Shown here piece after piece: positions 50,601-53,029 of a DNA stretch of 64,000 nucleotides. The position numbers were made by a program, and so were the translations under genes. The first letter of the stretch is position 1. Each line of letters begins with the position of its first letter. Source of the DNA: Anadara kagoshimensis (lineage: Eukaryota; Mollusca; Bivalvia; Arcoida; Arcidae); the NCBI GenBank assembly GCA_021292105.1, contig CM037857.1:36773932-36837931 (forward strand). The letters are read 5' to 3'. The notes beneath the pieces are model-generated. The model saw nothing but the letters and a program-made list of their open reading frames with translations. It did no database searches and was not told the DNA's origin.

Positions 50601-50720
50601 ACTGAACTGTATTGTAGGGCATTGTCTAACACAACCACTGTACACTAAATATTGGAATTTTTCTGTGTTCTTCTATTTTTTGTTCCATAATTATTAAAAT
50701 AAACTATAGTGGTAGACTTA
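1469..50720 (+). CDS. PTCD3: PTCD3 / mS39 gene, 3' part (multi-exon, 5' incomplete)
   Basis: Exons read from the sequence: 1469-1497 (tentative), 2905-3011, 13031-13109, 16024-16117, 23435-23517, 26791-26870, 33327-33401, 35165-35215, 44595-44661, 47196-47296 and 50464-50539 (stop). Every intron is GT..AG and all phases join into one frame of about 280 codons. The joined protein is helical and includes RLHTILHTGNNYRFL, IPKLWSGMIYGNT and CSKKHPPELQEKF, which match in order and spacing the C-terminal half of vertebrate PTCD3 as I remember it (KHPPELQ is the best anchor). PTCD3 is a pentatricopeptide-repeat protein of the small mitoribosomal subunit (mS39) near the mRNA entry channel, needed for mitochondrial translation. 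The mitochondrial targeting sequence and N-terminal repeats would lie upstream of the window. Oddity: under 2% of this 49-kb span is coding; the rest is arrays and transposons. BLASTP of the joined exons would settle the name. Confidence 0.85.
1956..2815. mobile_element. pogo/Tigger-like MITE, TA-flanked
   Basis: Left end CAGTTGAATCTCGTTATCTC and right end (reverse complement) CAGTTGACTCTCGTTATCTC are inverted repeats next to TA on both sides. 'NNATCTCGAACT' motifs recur inside each end. 860 bp, no transposase ORF, so non-autonomous. Tc1/mariner/pogo elements use TA targets; assignment to pogo rests on TIR style. Confidence 0.75.
2905..3011 (+). CDS. PTCD3: PTCD3 exon (IRMNPDIDTTYRLHTILHTG...)
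   Basis: Acceptor TTTTTCATTTAG, donor CA|GTAAGTTTT. The 107 nt are open in phase 0 and end with two bases of a codon completed by the exon at 13031 (CA+T, His). The motif YRLHTILHTGNNYRF corresponds to the YQVHGLLKTGDNW helix pair I recall in vertebrate PTCD3. Confidence 0.85.
3350..3785 (+). pseudogene. Penelope-like element reverse transcriptase relic
   Basis: Two overlapping frames give KTGTAIGSKLGMACTYM, then YLRYINNIWGVW, then (after a frameshift) FVELANNINKNIQVEL, KIEFLDVSIHFNNRTFTTDF and KTDKQ. Order and motifs fit Penelope-like RTs (GTAxG.., RYIDDIFxxW, SFLDxxI, ..PT(D/N)). The catalytic Asp pair of the RYIDD motif reads Asn-Asn and the frame is broken, so it is dead. The tail IPYRLGLRL is followed by the 47-bp array, and the coding relic resumes at about 6296. 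Confidence 0.75.
3790..6345 (+). repeat. 47-bp tandem array grown inside the Penelope-like ORF
   Basis: About 54 units of GGATACAGAACAGAAGACCT plus GAGTTAGAGGAACAACTGAA plus AAAATGT (47-48 bp). In the right frame a unit reads ELEEQLKK-HGYRTED, the charged segment that normally occurs once after the IPY..ALRL motif of Penelope-like RTs. Units drift from 'ATAGAACAGAAGATCTGAGA' (4.1-5.2 kb) to 'ACAGAACAGAAGACCCGAGT' (5.8-6.2 kb). A block repeats at an offset of about 419 bp (compare 4428 and 4847). Confidence 0.9.
6296..6478 (+). pseudogene. Penelope-like ORF, part beyond the array
   Basis: Reads EEQFKKHGFRTD, then KLEKSELLKYVKD, then (frameshift) DHVPLVIRYSNALLNVHDIT. The last segment fits the 'R(V/I)PLVVTY(N/S)PALPN' motif that follows the RT in Penelope-like elements. 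No GIY-YIG endonuclease follows. Confidence 0.72.
6606..6893. mobile_element. fold-back element / MITE
   Basis: Arms of about 53 bp: ACAGTAAGTTGACCTTAGTT..CATGAATTTGAAAATAAAAT (6606-6660) and its near-perfect inverse (6836-6891), separated by about 175 bp. Non-coding. Confidence 0.75.
6894..7361. other. no supported feature
   Basis: Intronic sequence of PTCD3. No exon or repeat family recognised. Confidence 0.5.
7362..7530 (+). repeat. direct duplication, about 88-bp period
   Basis: ACATTTTTCTCACCACTGAA through ACTCGGTCAACTGACAGTCC occurs twice in a row (from about 7360 and 7448), nearly identical. Confidence 0.9.
7893..13010 (+). repeat. 69-bp satellite array, about 74 units
   Basis: Unit GTCTTTCTAACAGAGTAAGC / TGGTAATTATTTATAATACT / ATTCTGTTACATACCTTGTG / TTAAATTAA (69 bp). 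Earlier units (7.9-9.0 kb) carry small deletions; later ones are homogenised. A block repeats at exactly 1242 bp (18 units; compare 11054 and 12296). Because 69 is a multiple of 3, the minus strand shows spurious open frames. It ends about 20 bp before the PTCD3 exon at 13031. Confidence 0.97.
13031..13109 (+). CDS. PTCD3: PTCD3 exon (YDYIELIKLFEPFDVV...)
   Basis: Strong acceptor (TTTTCTTTTCTCTTTTTCAG) and donor ACA|GTAAGTTT. One base completes the previous codon, then 26 codons end in phase 0. The polypyrimidine tract starts only about 15 bp after the last unit of the 69-bp tandem array. Confidence 0.88.
13110..13864. other. intron with diverged 'GCCATTTTG' repeat
   Basis: 13285-13500 holds repeated GCGGCCATTTTG / GCCATATTG(A/G)AAATG(T/A)C motifs typical of degenerate dispersed repeats. 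No exon seen; the region from about 13590 to 13864 is unassigned. Confidence 0.4.
13865..13935 (+). repeat. SINE-like 'GAGTGAGTGAGTG' repeat fragment
   Basis: GAGTGAGTGAGTGAAATATT then AAAGCCGCATCAGCATTAGTGC resembles the mollusc-wide 'GAGTGAGTTTTACGCCGCACTCAGCAATATT' repeat. Short and diverged. Confidence 0.45.
13936..14374. other. no supported feature
   Basis: AT-rich intronic sequence with no recognised element. Confidence 0.5.
14375..15675 (+). repeat. compound (TGA)n/(TGG)n microsatellite with higher-order units
   Basis: Runs of GATGATGATG alternate with GTGGTGGTGG. A superunit of roughly 120-140 bp recurs (GTGTGGTGTGGTGGTGGTAA .. GATGATACTGATGATGAGG). One strand is almost free of C. 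Apparent ORFs of Asp/Val/Met/Gly or His/Ser/Ile are composition artefacts. Confidence 0.95.
15683..15895 (-). mobile_element. tRNA-derived SINE, family F, 5' part
   Basis: On the minus strand: GGCTGTGGTAGCCTAATGG (box A-like), ATAAGATGTCAGTCTGCAAA, GCGAGTTCCAAGTCCCGCTC (box B-like), CAGACCACATGTGG, AGTATAATGTGACTGG. It matches the plus-strand copy at 55895 over its whole length. The 3' tail is lost against the microsatellite. Confidence 0.85.
16024..16117 (+). CDS. PTCD3: PTCD3 exon (VARPVSGSYMQYLDSKL...)
   Basis: Acceptor ATATTTTTCAG, donor TCAG|GTATGTAG. There are 31 codons plus one base. It encodes the helix ending AYKCIPKLWSG, matching the 'IPKIWKDSKEYGHT' region of vertebrate PTCD3. Confidence 0.88.
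16268..16400. repeat. 'cagtcaagaa' dispersed repeat, copy 2
   Basis: TTCCAGTCAAGAACATTACAC, GAGATATCACCAGCTGTAG, GGCAGAAATTACAAAG, then GAGGGTTCTTTATCATGCC, which parallels GAGGGTTTCTTTATCGTGATGCC at about 315. Confidence 0.6.
16401..17117. other. no supported feature
   Basis: AT-rich intronic sequence with short (AAAT)n runs near 16920. Nothing else recognised. Confidence 0.5.
17694..19969 (+). mobile_element. Helentron-like element, type 1, nested
   Basis: Begins AGCTCACCTGGCC-taaaa-GGCCATGTGAGCT (hairpin) and ends CCTAGGTGAGCTATACAGGC then TCCTGGAAGCCTCTAGTT. The host reads AAACTTTTT before it and GTATAGGCATG after it; the same host motif uninterrupted elsewhere is AAACTTTTTGTATAGGCATG, so no target duplication is needed. 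The interior is the 165-bp array below. Confidence 0.78.
17800..19660 (+). repeat. about 165-bp internal array of the type 1 element
   Basis: About 11 monomers in alternating A/B form (dimer about 330 bp). Each has GAACCAAACTTGG.CACA.TAGTC, then CCAAGATGGCCGCCAG, then AACATTGGACCCTATGGGAA. Spacing of the AAGATGGCCGCC core is close to 165 bp from 17892 to 19370. Confidence 0.92.
20335..20905. mobile_element. unassigned insertion inside the type 2 element
   Basis: The host sequence TTTTTAGCT..GTAGTTAGACTTAGATATG is contiguous in the copies at 30530 and 31380 but here split by about 570 bp containing TATGTCACGAGCCTTGGGAG and AGGCTCACGAGTCTAAG. Ends not resolved. Confidence 0.5.
21655..23313 (+). 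mobile_element. Helentron-like element, type 1 ends, second copy
   Basis: 5' hairpin AGCTCACCTGGCC-aaa-GGCCATGTGAGCT followed by (TGCG)n; 3' end GCCCAGGTGAGTGGTACAGG then CCCTATTGGGCCTCTTGTT. The interior has seven units of about 145 bp (22190-23190) with ACTATAAACTTTTTGTATAG and GGTTCAAAGGTCAAGGTCAC. Ends are type 1 but this interior matches the type 2 copies, so interiors are exchanged. Confidence 0.75.
23435..23517 (+). CDS. PTCD3: PTCD3 exon (MIYGNTTSNQLVDFYL...HPPE)
   Basis: Acceptor TGTTTTTCAG, donor GAG|GTAGGTTT. Two bases finish the split Gly codon, then 27 codons. It contains the diagnostic CSKKHPPE. The exon itself begins GTATGA directly after the acceptor AG, so a donor-like sequence is rebuilt at the splice junction. 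Confidence 0.9.
23607..23680. repeat. (AT)n microsatellite
   Basis: About 70 bp of nearly pure TA dinucleotides, 90 bp after the PTCD3 donor at 23518. Confidence 0.95.
23680..23805. repeat. 'gtgctctagaaggg' dispersed repeat (family C) fragment
   Basis: ATCAAAAACAAACTCGCAAG, GGGTGCTCTAGAAGGGTTAG and TAGTTAGGTAGACACACCTG are diverged from the family C copies at 57200, 58910, 59990 and 63265. Confidence 0.6.
23982..24250. mobile_element. pogo-like element end, fragment
   Basis: TA then CAGTCGACTCTCGTTAACTC followed by recurring 'ATTCGAAAT' motifs. No matching inverted right end found, so truncated or the partner end is lost. ATCGAAA motifs fade by about 24250. Confidence 0.6.
24251..24930. other. 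unassigned, possibly transposon-related
   Basis: Short open stretches (24330-24533, 24537-24746) sit after the pogo-like end; a Lys/Arg-rich MSVSKRRNFIG occurs, but no transposase domain can be read. CTTGTAAGTTACGGTG at 24879 recurs at 25838, flanking the next element. Confidence 0.3.
24931..25802 (+). mobile_element. TAA-flanked DNA transposon, Harbinger-like
   Basis: TIRs GGCCAATTCAACTTAATTTG.. (left) and the inverse of ..TTTAAGTTGAATTGGCC (right), about 34 bp each with TAGATTCTCATCC / GGATGAGAATCTTC inside. Both ends are flanked by TAA, a 3-bp duplication as used by PIF/Harbinger. 872 bp. It carries a decayed coding region. Confidence 0.72.
25080..25733 (+). pseudogene. unrecognised transposon ORF, decayed
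   Basis: Pieces in different frames look coding: VNHVRVQVFDGKSKSDLTEM, DPALKVGDVIPCLG, DAFSILMNAGNKVSHLLPLK, then an intact 68-codon end (25527-25733) with NTLGCNFVNTLADALWYIDG, PLEHLQGYYVPEKRKRKK and a Lys-rich tail stopping just before the right TIR. Stops and frameshifts break it. I do not recognise the family; the position inside TIRs suggests a transposon-encoded or captured protein. Confidence 0.5.
25803..26240. other. no supported feature
   Basis: Intronic sequence. Only TCTTGTAAGTTACGGTGC (about 25838), repeating the left flank of the preceding transposon, is notable. Confidence 0.5.
26245..26345. repeat. 'cagtcaagaatatttcac' dispersed repeat, copy 3
   Basis: AATGGTGTTTAACATCACAG, TCAAGAATATTTCACTTATT, AAGGCAAAGGTGCAGACATTTTG and CCTGTGTGTTGCGCA. 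Best match to the copy at 58690. Confidence 0.75.
26345..26745 (+). repeat. 45-bp tandem array, about 9 units
   Basis: Unit AATGATTTAGTCAAATGAAC / CATTCAAAATTACATTCATG / ATACT, with variants TTCATGGTAC and TTATAGTGGT. Ends about 45 bp before the PTCD3 acceptor at 26790. Confidence 0.95.
26791..26870 (+). CDS. PTCD3: PTCD3 exon (LQEKFVEIAKDLLHDLL...)
   Basis: Acceptor TATTTTAAACAG, donor AA|GTAAGTAAAA. Twenty-six codons plus two bases, starting in phase 0 and continuing HPPE with LQEKF. The intronic 45-bp array ends about 50 bp upstream. Confidence 0.88.
28796..28902 (-). CDS. zinc-finger first exon inside the MULE-like element
   Basis: Starts ATG at 28902: MDTADNCIVCQKRVKGKQHA, LQCDKCDCWTHRLCDTG, then a good donor ACTG|GTAAGTTAA. 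Cysteine/histidine spacing is C-x2-C-x11-C-x2-C-x4-H-x2-C, a PHD-like treble-clef finger. Similar fingers are, to my knowledge, found at the N-terminus of FLYWCH/MULE-type transposase genes in molluscs and other invertebrates. No following exon with a transposase domain is present in the remaining part of the element, so it looks like an internally deleted copy keeping only exon 1. Confidence 0.6.
29309..29378. repeat. AT-rich hairpin in the MULE-like element
   Basis: AATGAACAGAATAAAAATT and its exact inverse AATTTTTATTCTGTTCATT flank about 32 bp of TAATTATTATGATTATTATA-type sequence. Confidence 0.85.
30065..31788 (+). repeat. 862-bp perfect-looking tandem duplication
   Basis: 30065-30926 is repeated at 30927-31788; all positions compared differ by exactly 862 with no mismatch noticed. 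It covers the right end of the TA-flanked transposon, the 3' half of the type 2 element and the first bases of the next type 1 copy (ATTAGCTCAACTAGCAA). Confidence 0.93.
30877..31065. other. duplication junction
   Basis: Between copies the sequence runs AGCTCAACTAGCAAT|TGTTCTCTGGC. Copy 2 instead continues AGCAATAGTCATCTGAGC and copy 1 is preceded by ATCTTTAATGTTCTC. AAT/ATT microhomology lies at the joint. Confidence 0.7.
31773..32780 (+). mobile_element. Helentron-like type 1 fragment with about 280-bp units
   Basis: AGCTCAACTAGCAATAGTCA, then four units starting near 31845, 32150, 32400 and 32715: TCTGAAACCACTGGGACAATTG, AACCAAATTTGGTGTGGAAGG, CATTGTGCATTTAA, GCAAATGAGGTATAATAATT. The 3' end is missing. 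Confidence 0.65.
32785..32895 (+). repeat. fragment of the TA-flanked transposon
   Basis: CAAGTTGTCACGTGTAACTG, GCAAAGAAGTAAATACTGTG and CAAGTCTTCCCAGTAACACC match 27793-27905 with scattered changes. Confidence 0.8.
33134..33311. mobile_element. MITE abutting the PTCD3 acceptor
   Basis: CAGTCAAACCTGCTGTAAAGG next to TA at the left; inverted GTGGCCTTTATAGACAGG then TTTGACTA at the right. About 178 bp, with internal TATAAAGGCC repeats. Its right end is 15 bp from the acceptor AG at 33325-33326. Confidence 0.78.
33327..33401 (+). CDS. PTCD3: PTCD3 exon (VQISTDIINSCMMIYFNSD...)
   Basis: Acceptor TTTTTTGTTTTCAG, donor GTGTG|GTAAGTC. One base completes Asn, 24 codons follow, and two bases of Trp run on into the next exon. 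A MITE ends about 15 bp before the acceptor AG. Confidence 0.86.
33590..34985. repeat. about 1.3-kb dispersed repeat (family G), copy 1
   Basis: Colinear with 50810-51875: TTGTACAGCGTGAAAACG, GCTTCTTTGCTATGAAA, ATCATAACTTTTTATGAAATG, TTATCGATTAGATTT, GAAAGGGAGATAATTCGTAC and ACATGGTTTGGTACATT occur in the same order in both. No long ORF is shared. Has poly(A) at 34831 and poly(C) at 34870. Confidence 0.82.
35165..35215 (+). CDS. PTCD3: PTCD3 exon (KLFEFYFKERTNLGSL)
   Basis: Acceptor CAATTTTTTTTTTAG, donor TAAG|GTGAAT. 51 nt (1+48+2). The phase is fixed by both neighbours: the other frame would meet a stop in the following exon. It matches the 'EAWKMLGLFRKHNKIPRSE' part of vertebrate PTCD3. 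Confidence 0.85.
35325..37095 (+). repeat. 64-bp tandem array, about 27-28 units
   Basis: Unit GATGTGATCCATAAAAGTAC / TTTAGATCACTCTGCCACTA / AGGCTCCTTGTAACCATTAT / AGGT. Variants: AGTAGTTTAG vs AGTACTTTAG, GGCCCCTTGTGATC vs GGCTCCTTGTAACC. Starts about 110 bp after the PTCD3 donor at 35216. Confidence 0.96.
37096..38093 (+). mobile_element. Helentron-like type 2, 3' part
   Basis: 37930-38093 is a clear 3' end: TTAATTTGCAAAAATCTTTG, ATTGACCATTGAACCTCTGC, CTCAGGTGAGCGTTAAGGCC then CATGGGCCTCTTGTT. 37270-37500 is a diverged interior (TCCTCCAAAACTATGAAG). The LINE relic begins at the next base. Confidence 0.6.
38094..38882 (-). pseudogene. L1-type LINE ORF2, endonuclease part only
   Basis: Minus strand from ATG at 38882: MCDLKIVTINCQGL, (frameshift) DNKKRRDVLSFLHSKQYNIC, LQDTHFVPEIENYV, SNSRGVAILFRNNF, TLLTLYGPKEDNP, YDDFNLVLD, YTWRKKTPVKQARLDFFLV, GYRTDHSAVVLSV. 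This is the AP-endonuclease domain of an L1-clade ORF2. The usual GDFN reads DDFN, and there is a frameshift near 38845 and an in-frame stop. The reverse transcriptase is absent: the sequence stops exactly at the 3' end of the type 2 element at 38093. Confidence 0.88.
38883..39649. other. region between LINE ORF1 and ORF2 relics
   Basis: About 770 bp without a readable conserved frame; longer than usual between LINE ORFs, so perhaps it carries an insertion. No element ends recognised. Confidence 0.4.
39650..40630 (-). pseudogene. LINE ORF1-like protein, broken
   Basis: Minus strand: a coiled-coil-like stretch (40540-40350; SEIVSLKHTNSELVREIELL), then LKGRSMRDNILIHNL, typical of the start of the L1 ORF1p RRM. 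A frameshifted zone (about 40265-40130; KLEENHVPTPV / NRMQKDDILAAQKQK) follows, then ELPFYITPQSPVPVVEQRKK, RIVKDKIIFNNGSVYREKIP, VEMAGTTEAGNQFTSYASRC and ACDPEAARAHYRILVYRFRD. Order matches the RRM plus C-terminal domain of bivalve L1-type ORF1 proteins. It lies upstream of ORF2 on the same strand, as expected. Confidence 0.78.
40631..41700. other. unassigned; possibly LINE 5' region
   Basis: Non-coding, AT-rich with GC-richer patches (TTTGCGCCGCTCTCATTTC near 40777; GGGCGCCGACGTTC near 41088). Lies 5' of the LINE ORF1 relic on its strand, so may include a LINE 5' UTR. No exon of PTCD3. Confidence 0.3.
41749..41772. repeat. 24-bp perfect palindrome
   Basis: ATGTGAGATACG followed by its exact inverse CGTATCTCACAT, with no spacer. 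The flanks TAAGATAGGG..CCCTAT are shared with the hairpin at 42086. Confidence 0.95.
41776..41845. promoter_or_regulatory. cluster of bZIP/bHLH-type sites
   Basis: CACGTG at 41776-41781, TGACGTCA at 41790-41797 and TGACGTCA at 41838-41845, with ACGTGAGTCATCATG between. These are consensus E-box and CRE motifs. Function is inferred only from motif identity; the region is intronic and repeat-flanked. Confidence 0.35.
42086..42238. mobile_element. 153-bp hairpin MITE
   Basis: Arms of about 70 bp: AATCCATTATGAGTTTATTC, ATGTAAGATAGGGAAATCTC, ACC..GTTGAACATTTCTGGTCAG, paired with the inverse on the right; loop TCGGCAAGCCTC. A few mismatches. Confidence 0.9.
42365..42613. mobile_element. MITE with 'GGCCCCGGTTTCACAA' end
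   Basis: Left GGCCCCGGTTTCACAATCAT, TTCCTTAGCTAAG, TTAACTTAAAT; right ATTTAAGTTAAGGAAAATCTT, AGTAGAAGGAATGGGCC. Same TIR family as 51975-52990. Confidence 0.65.
42614..43190. other. no supported feature
   Basis: Intronic. An open stretch to about 42829 has no recognisable domain and begins inside the MITE. Confidence 0.45.
43195..43925. repeat. (TGA)n compound microsatellite
   Basis: GATGATGATG runs broken by recurring TCTGCTGCTGCC and TGACATGAGGAGATATG blocks. Apparent His/Ile/Ser ORFs on the minus strand are artefacts. Confidence 0.95.
43930..44215 (+). repeat. about 150-bp repeat, two diverged copies
   Basis: GTTATGCC..TTTTTATTAGAAAATTCCATC, AATGATGGTTTTCC and TGACTCAGATTTTG recur about 160 bp later as GTTATGCCACTTTAATTTG, AATGATGGTTTCTC and CACTCAGATTTGGG. 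Confidence 0.65.
44595..44661 (+). CDS. PTCD3: PTCD3 exon (LDILLYQLMPSAIELADIE...)
   Basis: Acceptor ATATTTATTTCAG, donor ATT|GTAAGTACT. One base finishes Ser, then 22 codons end in phase 0. It corresponds to the '[20 protein letters not shown]' helix pair of the family. Confidence 0.86.
44780..45315 (+). repeat. 73-bp tandem array, about 7 units
   Basis: Unit CCCTGATTGGCTCTTTTGCT / CAGGCAACTTGACTAATAAA / TCCAACGATTTCGAGGTAGG / ATTTGATTCTGTC. Contains CCAAT-box inverse ATTGG and a pseudoexon-like layout (CTCTTTTGCTCAG|..|GAG|GTAGGA). Begins about 115 bp after the PTCD3 donor at 44662. Confidence 0.95.
45316..45490 (+). repeat. 37-bp tandem array, about 5 units
   Basis: Unit TCATATAAGTAGGTCACTAG / GTTAAATCATCTTGG. 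Directly follows the 73-bp array. Confidence 0.93.
45818..46435 (+). mobile_element. Helentron-like type 2, 5' fragment
   Basis: CTGAGCTGACCCAAAAGCTCAGATGAG, ATCTATCTTCGTCTGTC, a poly(T) tract (45881-45909), GATGATATTTAGCAG, GGGCTTTCAGATTG and internal units with AAACTATAAACTTTTTGTAT. No 3' end; it runs into the TGTC-type repeat. Confidence 0.65.
46435..46760 (+). repeat. TGTC-type dispersed repeat, second copy
   Basis: GATATTGGAATTACCATGTCC, ATCCATCTGTCTGTCC and AAATTTAGGTGTATATAGGTC. Related to 1135-1345 by its start; the rest is diverged. Confidence 0.45.
46845..46957 (+). repeat. 56-bp direct duplication
   Basis: TTTAAGTTGATAACAA(G/C)CCA, TTTGTC.TTGTTAGAAAT, (G/A)AGGGGTGGGATTTGTT occurs twice in a row. 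Confidence 0.9.
47196..47296 (+). CDS. PTCD3: PTCD3 exon (MCLECLAQVRFKKIPEQ...)
   Basis: Acceptor CTTATTTTTATTTTCAG, donor AAAG|GTAACAAT. Thirty-three codons plus two bases. The final bases of the exon (ATACCATCA..CACCTACACAAAG) and the first intron bases are the founder of the 44-bp array that follows directly. Confidence 0.86.
47297..48102 (+). repeat. 44-bp array copied from the exon/intron boundary, 18 units
   Basis: Unit GTAACAATAGTTCACTTAAA / TACCATCATCACACCTATAT / AAAG, exactly 18 x 44 bp from the donor (47297-48088) plus a 14-bp partial. The last part of each unit (ATACCATCATCACACCTATATAAAG) is the 3' end of the PTCD3 exon, and the first part is the intron start, so each unit carries a copy of the 5' splice site AAAG|GTAACA (some mutated to AAAAGTAACA). 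Unit 4 keeps CACCTACACAAAG exactly as in the exon. Confidence 0.97.
48100..48198 (+). repeat. 37-bp repeat, about 2.5 units
   Basis: ATGTGTGAAACAGTTCAATT / TGAAACTACAGTTACAT repeated head to tail. Confidence 0.93.
48288..48612 (+). mobile_element. tRNA-derived SINE with (ATCA)n tail
   Basis: Box A-like TCGCTCAGTTGGGAGAGTG (about 48300), box B GGGTTTGAACCTC (48343), then a body with CGGGTCCTCTTCAGAAGAGACC, GGCACATTAAAGAACCCTCC and ATATCTCAGAATAAG, and the tail ATCAATCAATCAATC. Layout (tRNA head, conserved centre, simple repeat tail) is that of a full-length SINE. Confidence 0.88.
48655..50365 (+). repeat. 21/25-bp two-length tandem array, about 74 units
   Basis: Short unit CTTTGACTGCTACAGAACCAC (21 bp) and long unit with CCTG inserted, CTTTGACTGCC-TGCTGCAGAACCAC (25 bp), are mixed in irregular order. 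Ends about 100 bp before the last PTCD3 exon. The Val-Lys-Gly-Gly-Ser or Thr-Phe-Asp-Cys frames are artefacts of the repeat. Confidence 0.97.
50464..50539 (+). CDS. PTCD3: PTCD3 last coding exon
   Basis: Acceptor GGGTTTTATTTCAG. One base completes Arg, then KYIEKIKPTSRRRIAESAYL and on to TAA at 50537-50539. The C-terminus is basic and short; it lacks the acidic Ser/Asp tail I recall in human PTCD3. Confidence 0.85.
50698..50703 (+). terminator. candidate poly(A) signal of PTCD3
   Basis: AATAAA about 160 bp after the stop, followed by T/G-rich sequence (GATGTTTTCTTGTTATTG). Another AATAAA overlaps the stop codon region at about 50534 and seems too early to be the main signal. Confidence 0.5.
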
Positions 50721-50809
50721 AGGATGTTTTCTTGTTATTGAAGTATCTGTAGCCAACATTGTTATTTTATTTATAAAAATAACCTGGCCTTGTTGGAAGG
50801 TCACATGTT

Positions 50810-51875
50810 GAACCCAATTTGTCAGTTTCAAAGTGTTTACTTTGCATCTGGATTGTGATTTGGACATGGATTAGTATGTTTTTGTACGGCGTTCACGTCA
50901 ATGAAAGCGTACATTGCTATCGCTTTCTGCTAAGAACAGGCTTCTTTACTATGAAACAGTACATTGGAGAAATAGTGCGCCTTGTAATTGTTCCTGAAAG
51001 GAATACATCTGTTCTATCCTGGGATATAAATTCTGCGATGTGTAATGCATTTGCTGACATATGGACATCTGAAATAAATTTTCAAAATCTATTAACATGT
51101 CGCGGCAGGATGCATAAAAATAATTTGTGCAAATTAATCTCGTAGACTACAATAAAAAGTAGTCCGCATATCTGGAAAGTACCCACAATGTGCAGCATTA
51201 TAAAGATCATAACTTTTTATGAAATGAACAACACTGGCAGGCGACTTTAACTAATTCTTTATGAAATCTGCGTTAATTTTAACTTACTTTGAAGAGTATA
51301 ACGTATTTTTGTGTTGAGGTATTCTCGCATTTTAAAACCGATTTATCGATTAGATTTCATTTCCGTGGTGAAAGGGAGATAAATCGTACAGTGCCGTGTG
51401 CAAACTGAGCAAGCTTTACCAATTTGGAAGTAAAATTAACATGAAACAGGAATATGAGTGAAAATCAGCAGTTTATGAAAAACCAGACTACACAGCAAAT
51501 GATCCAGTTACATACAAACGCTATCTAGAATGAACCCCCTCATAGCGGCGATCGGGTTTGCAAAAACTAAAGTTCTTTCTCTCTATACAAAATGACAAAC
51601 AACAGTCAGGAACAATTTAAATAACTTTAGAAATTTTAATCACTGATCATCTTTTTCATTTATTTATGGAATTATTATTTTCTGCCGTTTTTACATAGCA
51701 ATACATGGTTTGGTACATTCGTTCTTTTCCAAAAACATCATCTGATTGTCCGATAGACACCATCCACCCCACCCCCACCCACCTTTCTCGGGAGTTAGTG
51801 CTACCACACCATTCCCAACTACACTGTACAGCAGCACCGCAATGCTATGTCTTTATATTATTTTATTTTTCTAAA
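50810..51875. repeat. family G repeat, copy 2
   Basis: Colinear with 33590-34985 (see there). Its first 70 bp (GTCAGTTTCAAAGTGTTTAC, TTTGCATCTGGATTGTGATT, TGGACATGGATTAGTATG) are the inverse of the family C motif at 58920 and 63280, so families C and G may be parts of one larger element. A 108-codon open frame here has no recognisable domain. Confidence 0.8.
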
Positions 51876-51974
51876 AGTGTATGATATTGATTTAGGTTAT
51901 TGGTGGAATAGACACAGCATTGTGCACCAAAGTAGCTTTTATTTTAGTCTTGCACAATTTATGCTATATAACAA

Positions 51975-52990
51975 CATTTTCACAATAATTTCTTAACTTA
52001 GGTTTTCTGTAACTTAAAACTGGTAAATATTGATACTCTTTTATCATTTTACAAGAAAACAAGAGGCCAAATAGGGACTGTATCGCTCACCTGGTGTGCA
52101 TTAGCTTCATTAGCATAAAGGTCAAGGTAAAATCTATTCACAAACTTAACATGCTGATTCTTTATATGAAGTTTGATAATTGTACACATTGTACACCTCA
52201 AATCTATTCACAAACTTTGTAGAACTCAACATACTGATTCTAAATATGAAGTTTTATTTCTAAAGACCTTTTGGTTCATGAGAAGATGTCATGTTGAGCG
52301 TTTTTAGATACAACGTCACTGTGACCTTAAACTATTATCGAGGTCAAATCTGTTCGCAAATTTTGTAGAACTCAACATACTGATTCTATATTTGAAGTTT
52401 GATTTCTATAGGCCTCTTGGTCCATGAGAAGAAGTCATTTTTTGCATTTTTACATACAAGAATACTGTGACCTTTAACTAAGGTCAAGGTCAAATCTAGT
52501 TGCAAACCTTGTAGATCTTCTCATGCTGATTATGCATATTCAGTTTGGGGATCATAGGTCTTTAATTCATCAGAAGAAAACATCTTAGGGAATTTACACC
52601 AACCATTGTGACCTTGAAGAAAAGTCAAGGTCAACAGATTTTACAAACTTTAAATGGCATTTCTTGCAGATGATTCCACCCAAGTTTCATCGAAATCTGT
52701 TCATTGGTTGACGAGAAAAAGTTTTTAAGTGAAGTTACAGCACACACACATACATACACAGGCTGTATCATACCATAAGTTCATGCTAGCTTTTGCCAGG
52801 TGAGCTAAATAAATAATAAGATTCAACACAATTAGAATACAGATGTAATAAGCTTGGAATGATCTCTAAAATGATACCCTAACTTTCATGAATATTTTTG
52901 AAAACAACAAAATGAACGAATAATTTCAAATTCGCCAGATTTAAGTTAAAGAAAATCTTAGTTAAGAAATAATTGTGAAACTGGGACTGG
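51975..52990. mobile_element. MITE split by a Helentron-like copy
   Basis: Left TTCACAATAATTTCTTAACTT, TTCTGTAACTTAAAACTGG; right (inverse) TTTCACAATTATTTCTTAACT, TTCTTTAACTTAAATCTGG. A type 1 element occupies 52058-52806 between the ends. Confidence 0.7.
52058..52806 (-). mobile_element. Helentron-like type 1, minus strand, short
   Basis: On the minus strand starts AGCTCACCTGGCAAAAGCTAG and ends GCTCACCAGGTGAGCG-like CCAGGTGAGCGATACAGTCC then CTATTTGGCCTCTTGTT. The interior has about 190-bp units with CTTGTAGAACTCAACATACTGATT and CATGAGAAGA. About 750 bp. Confidence 0.72.
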
Positions 52991-53029
52991 ACGGAGATAC
53001 TAATTATTCTTTTTCCTGATCATATTTTT

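Noticed and set aside
50819..51145. 108-codon ORF as a gene
   Set aside because: Lies in family G repeat; the other copy does not keep the frame and no domain is visible.
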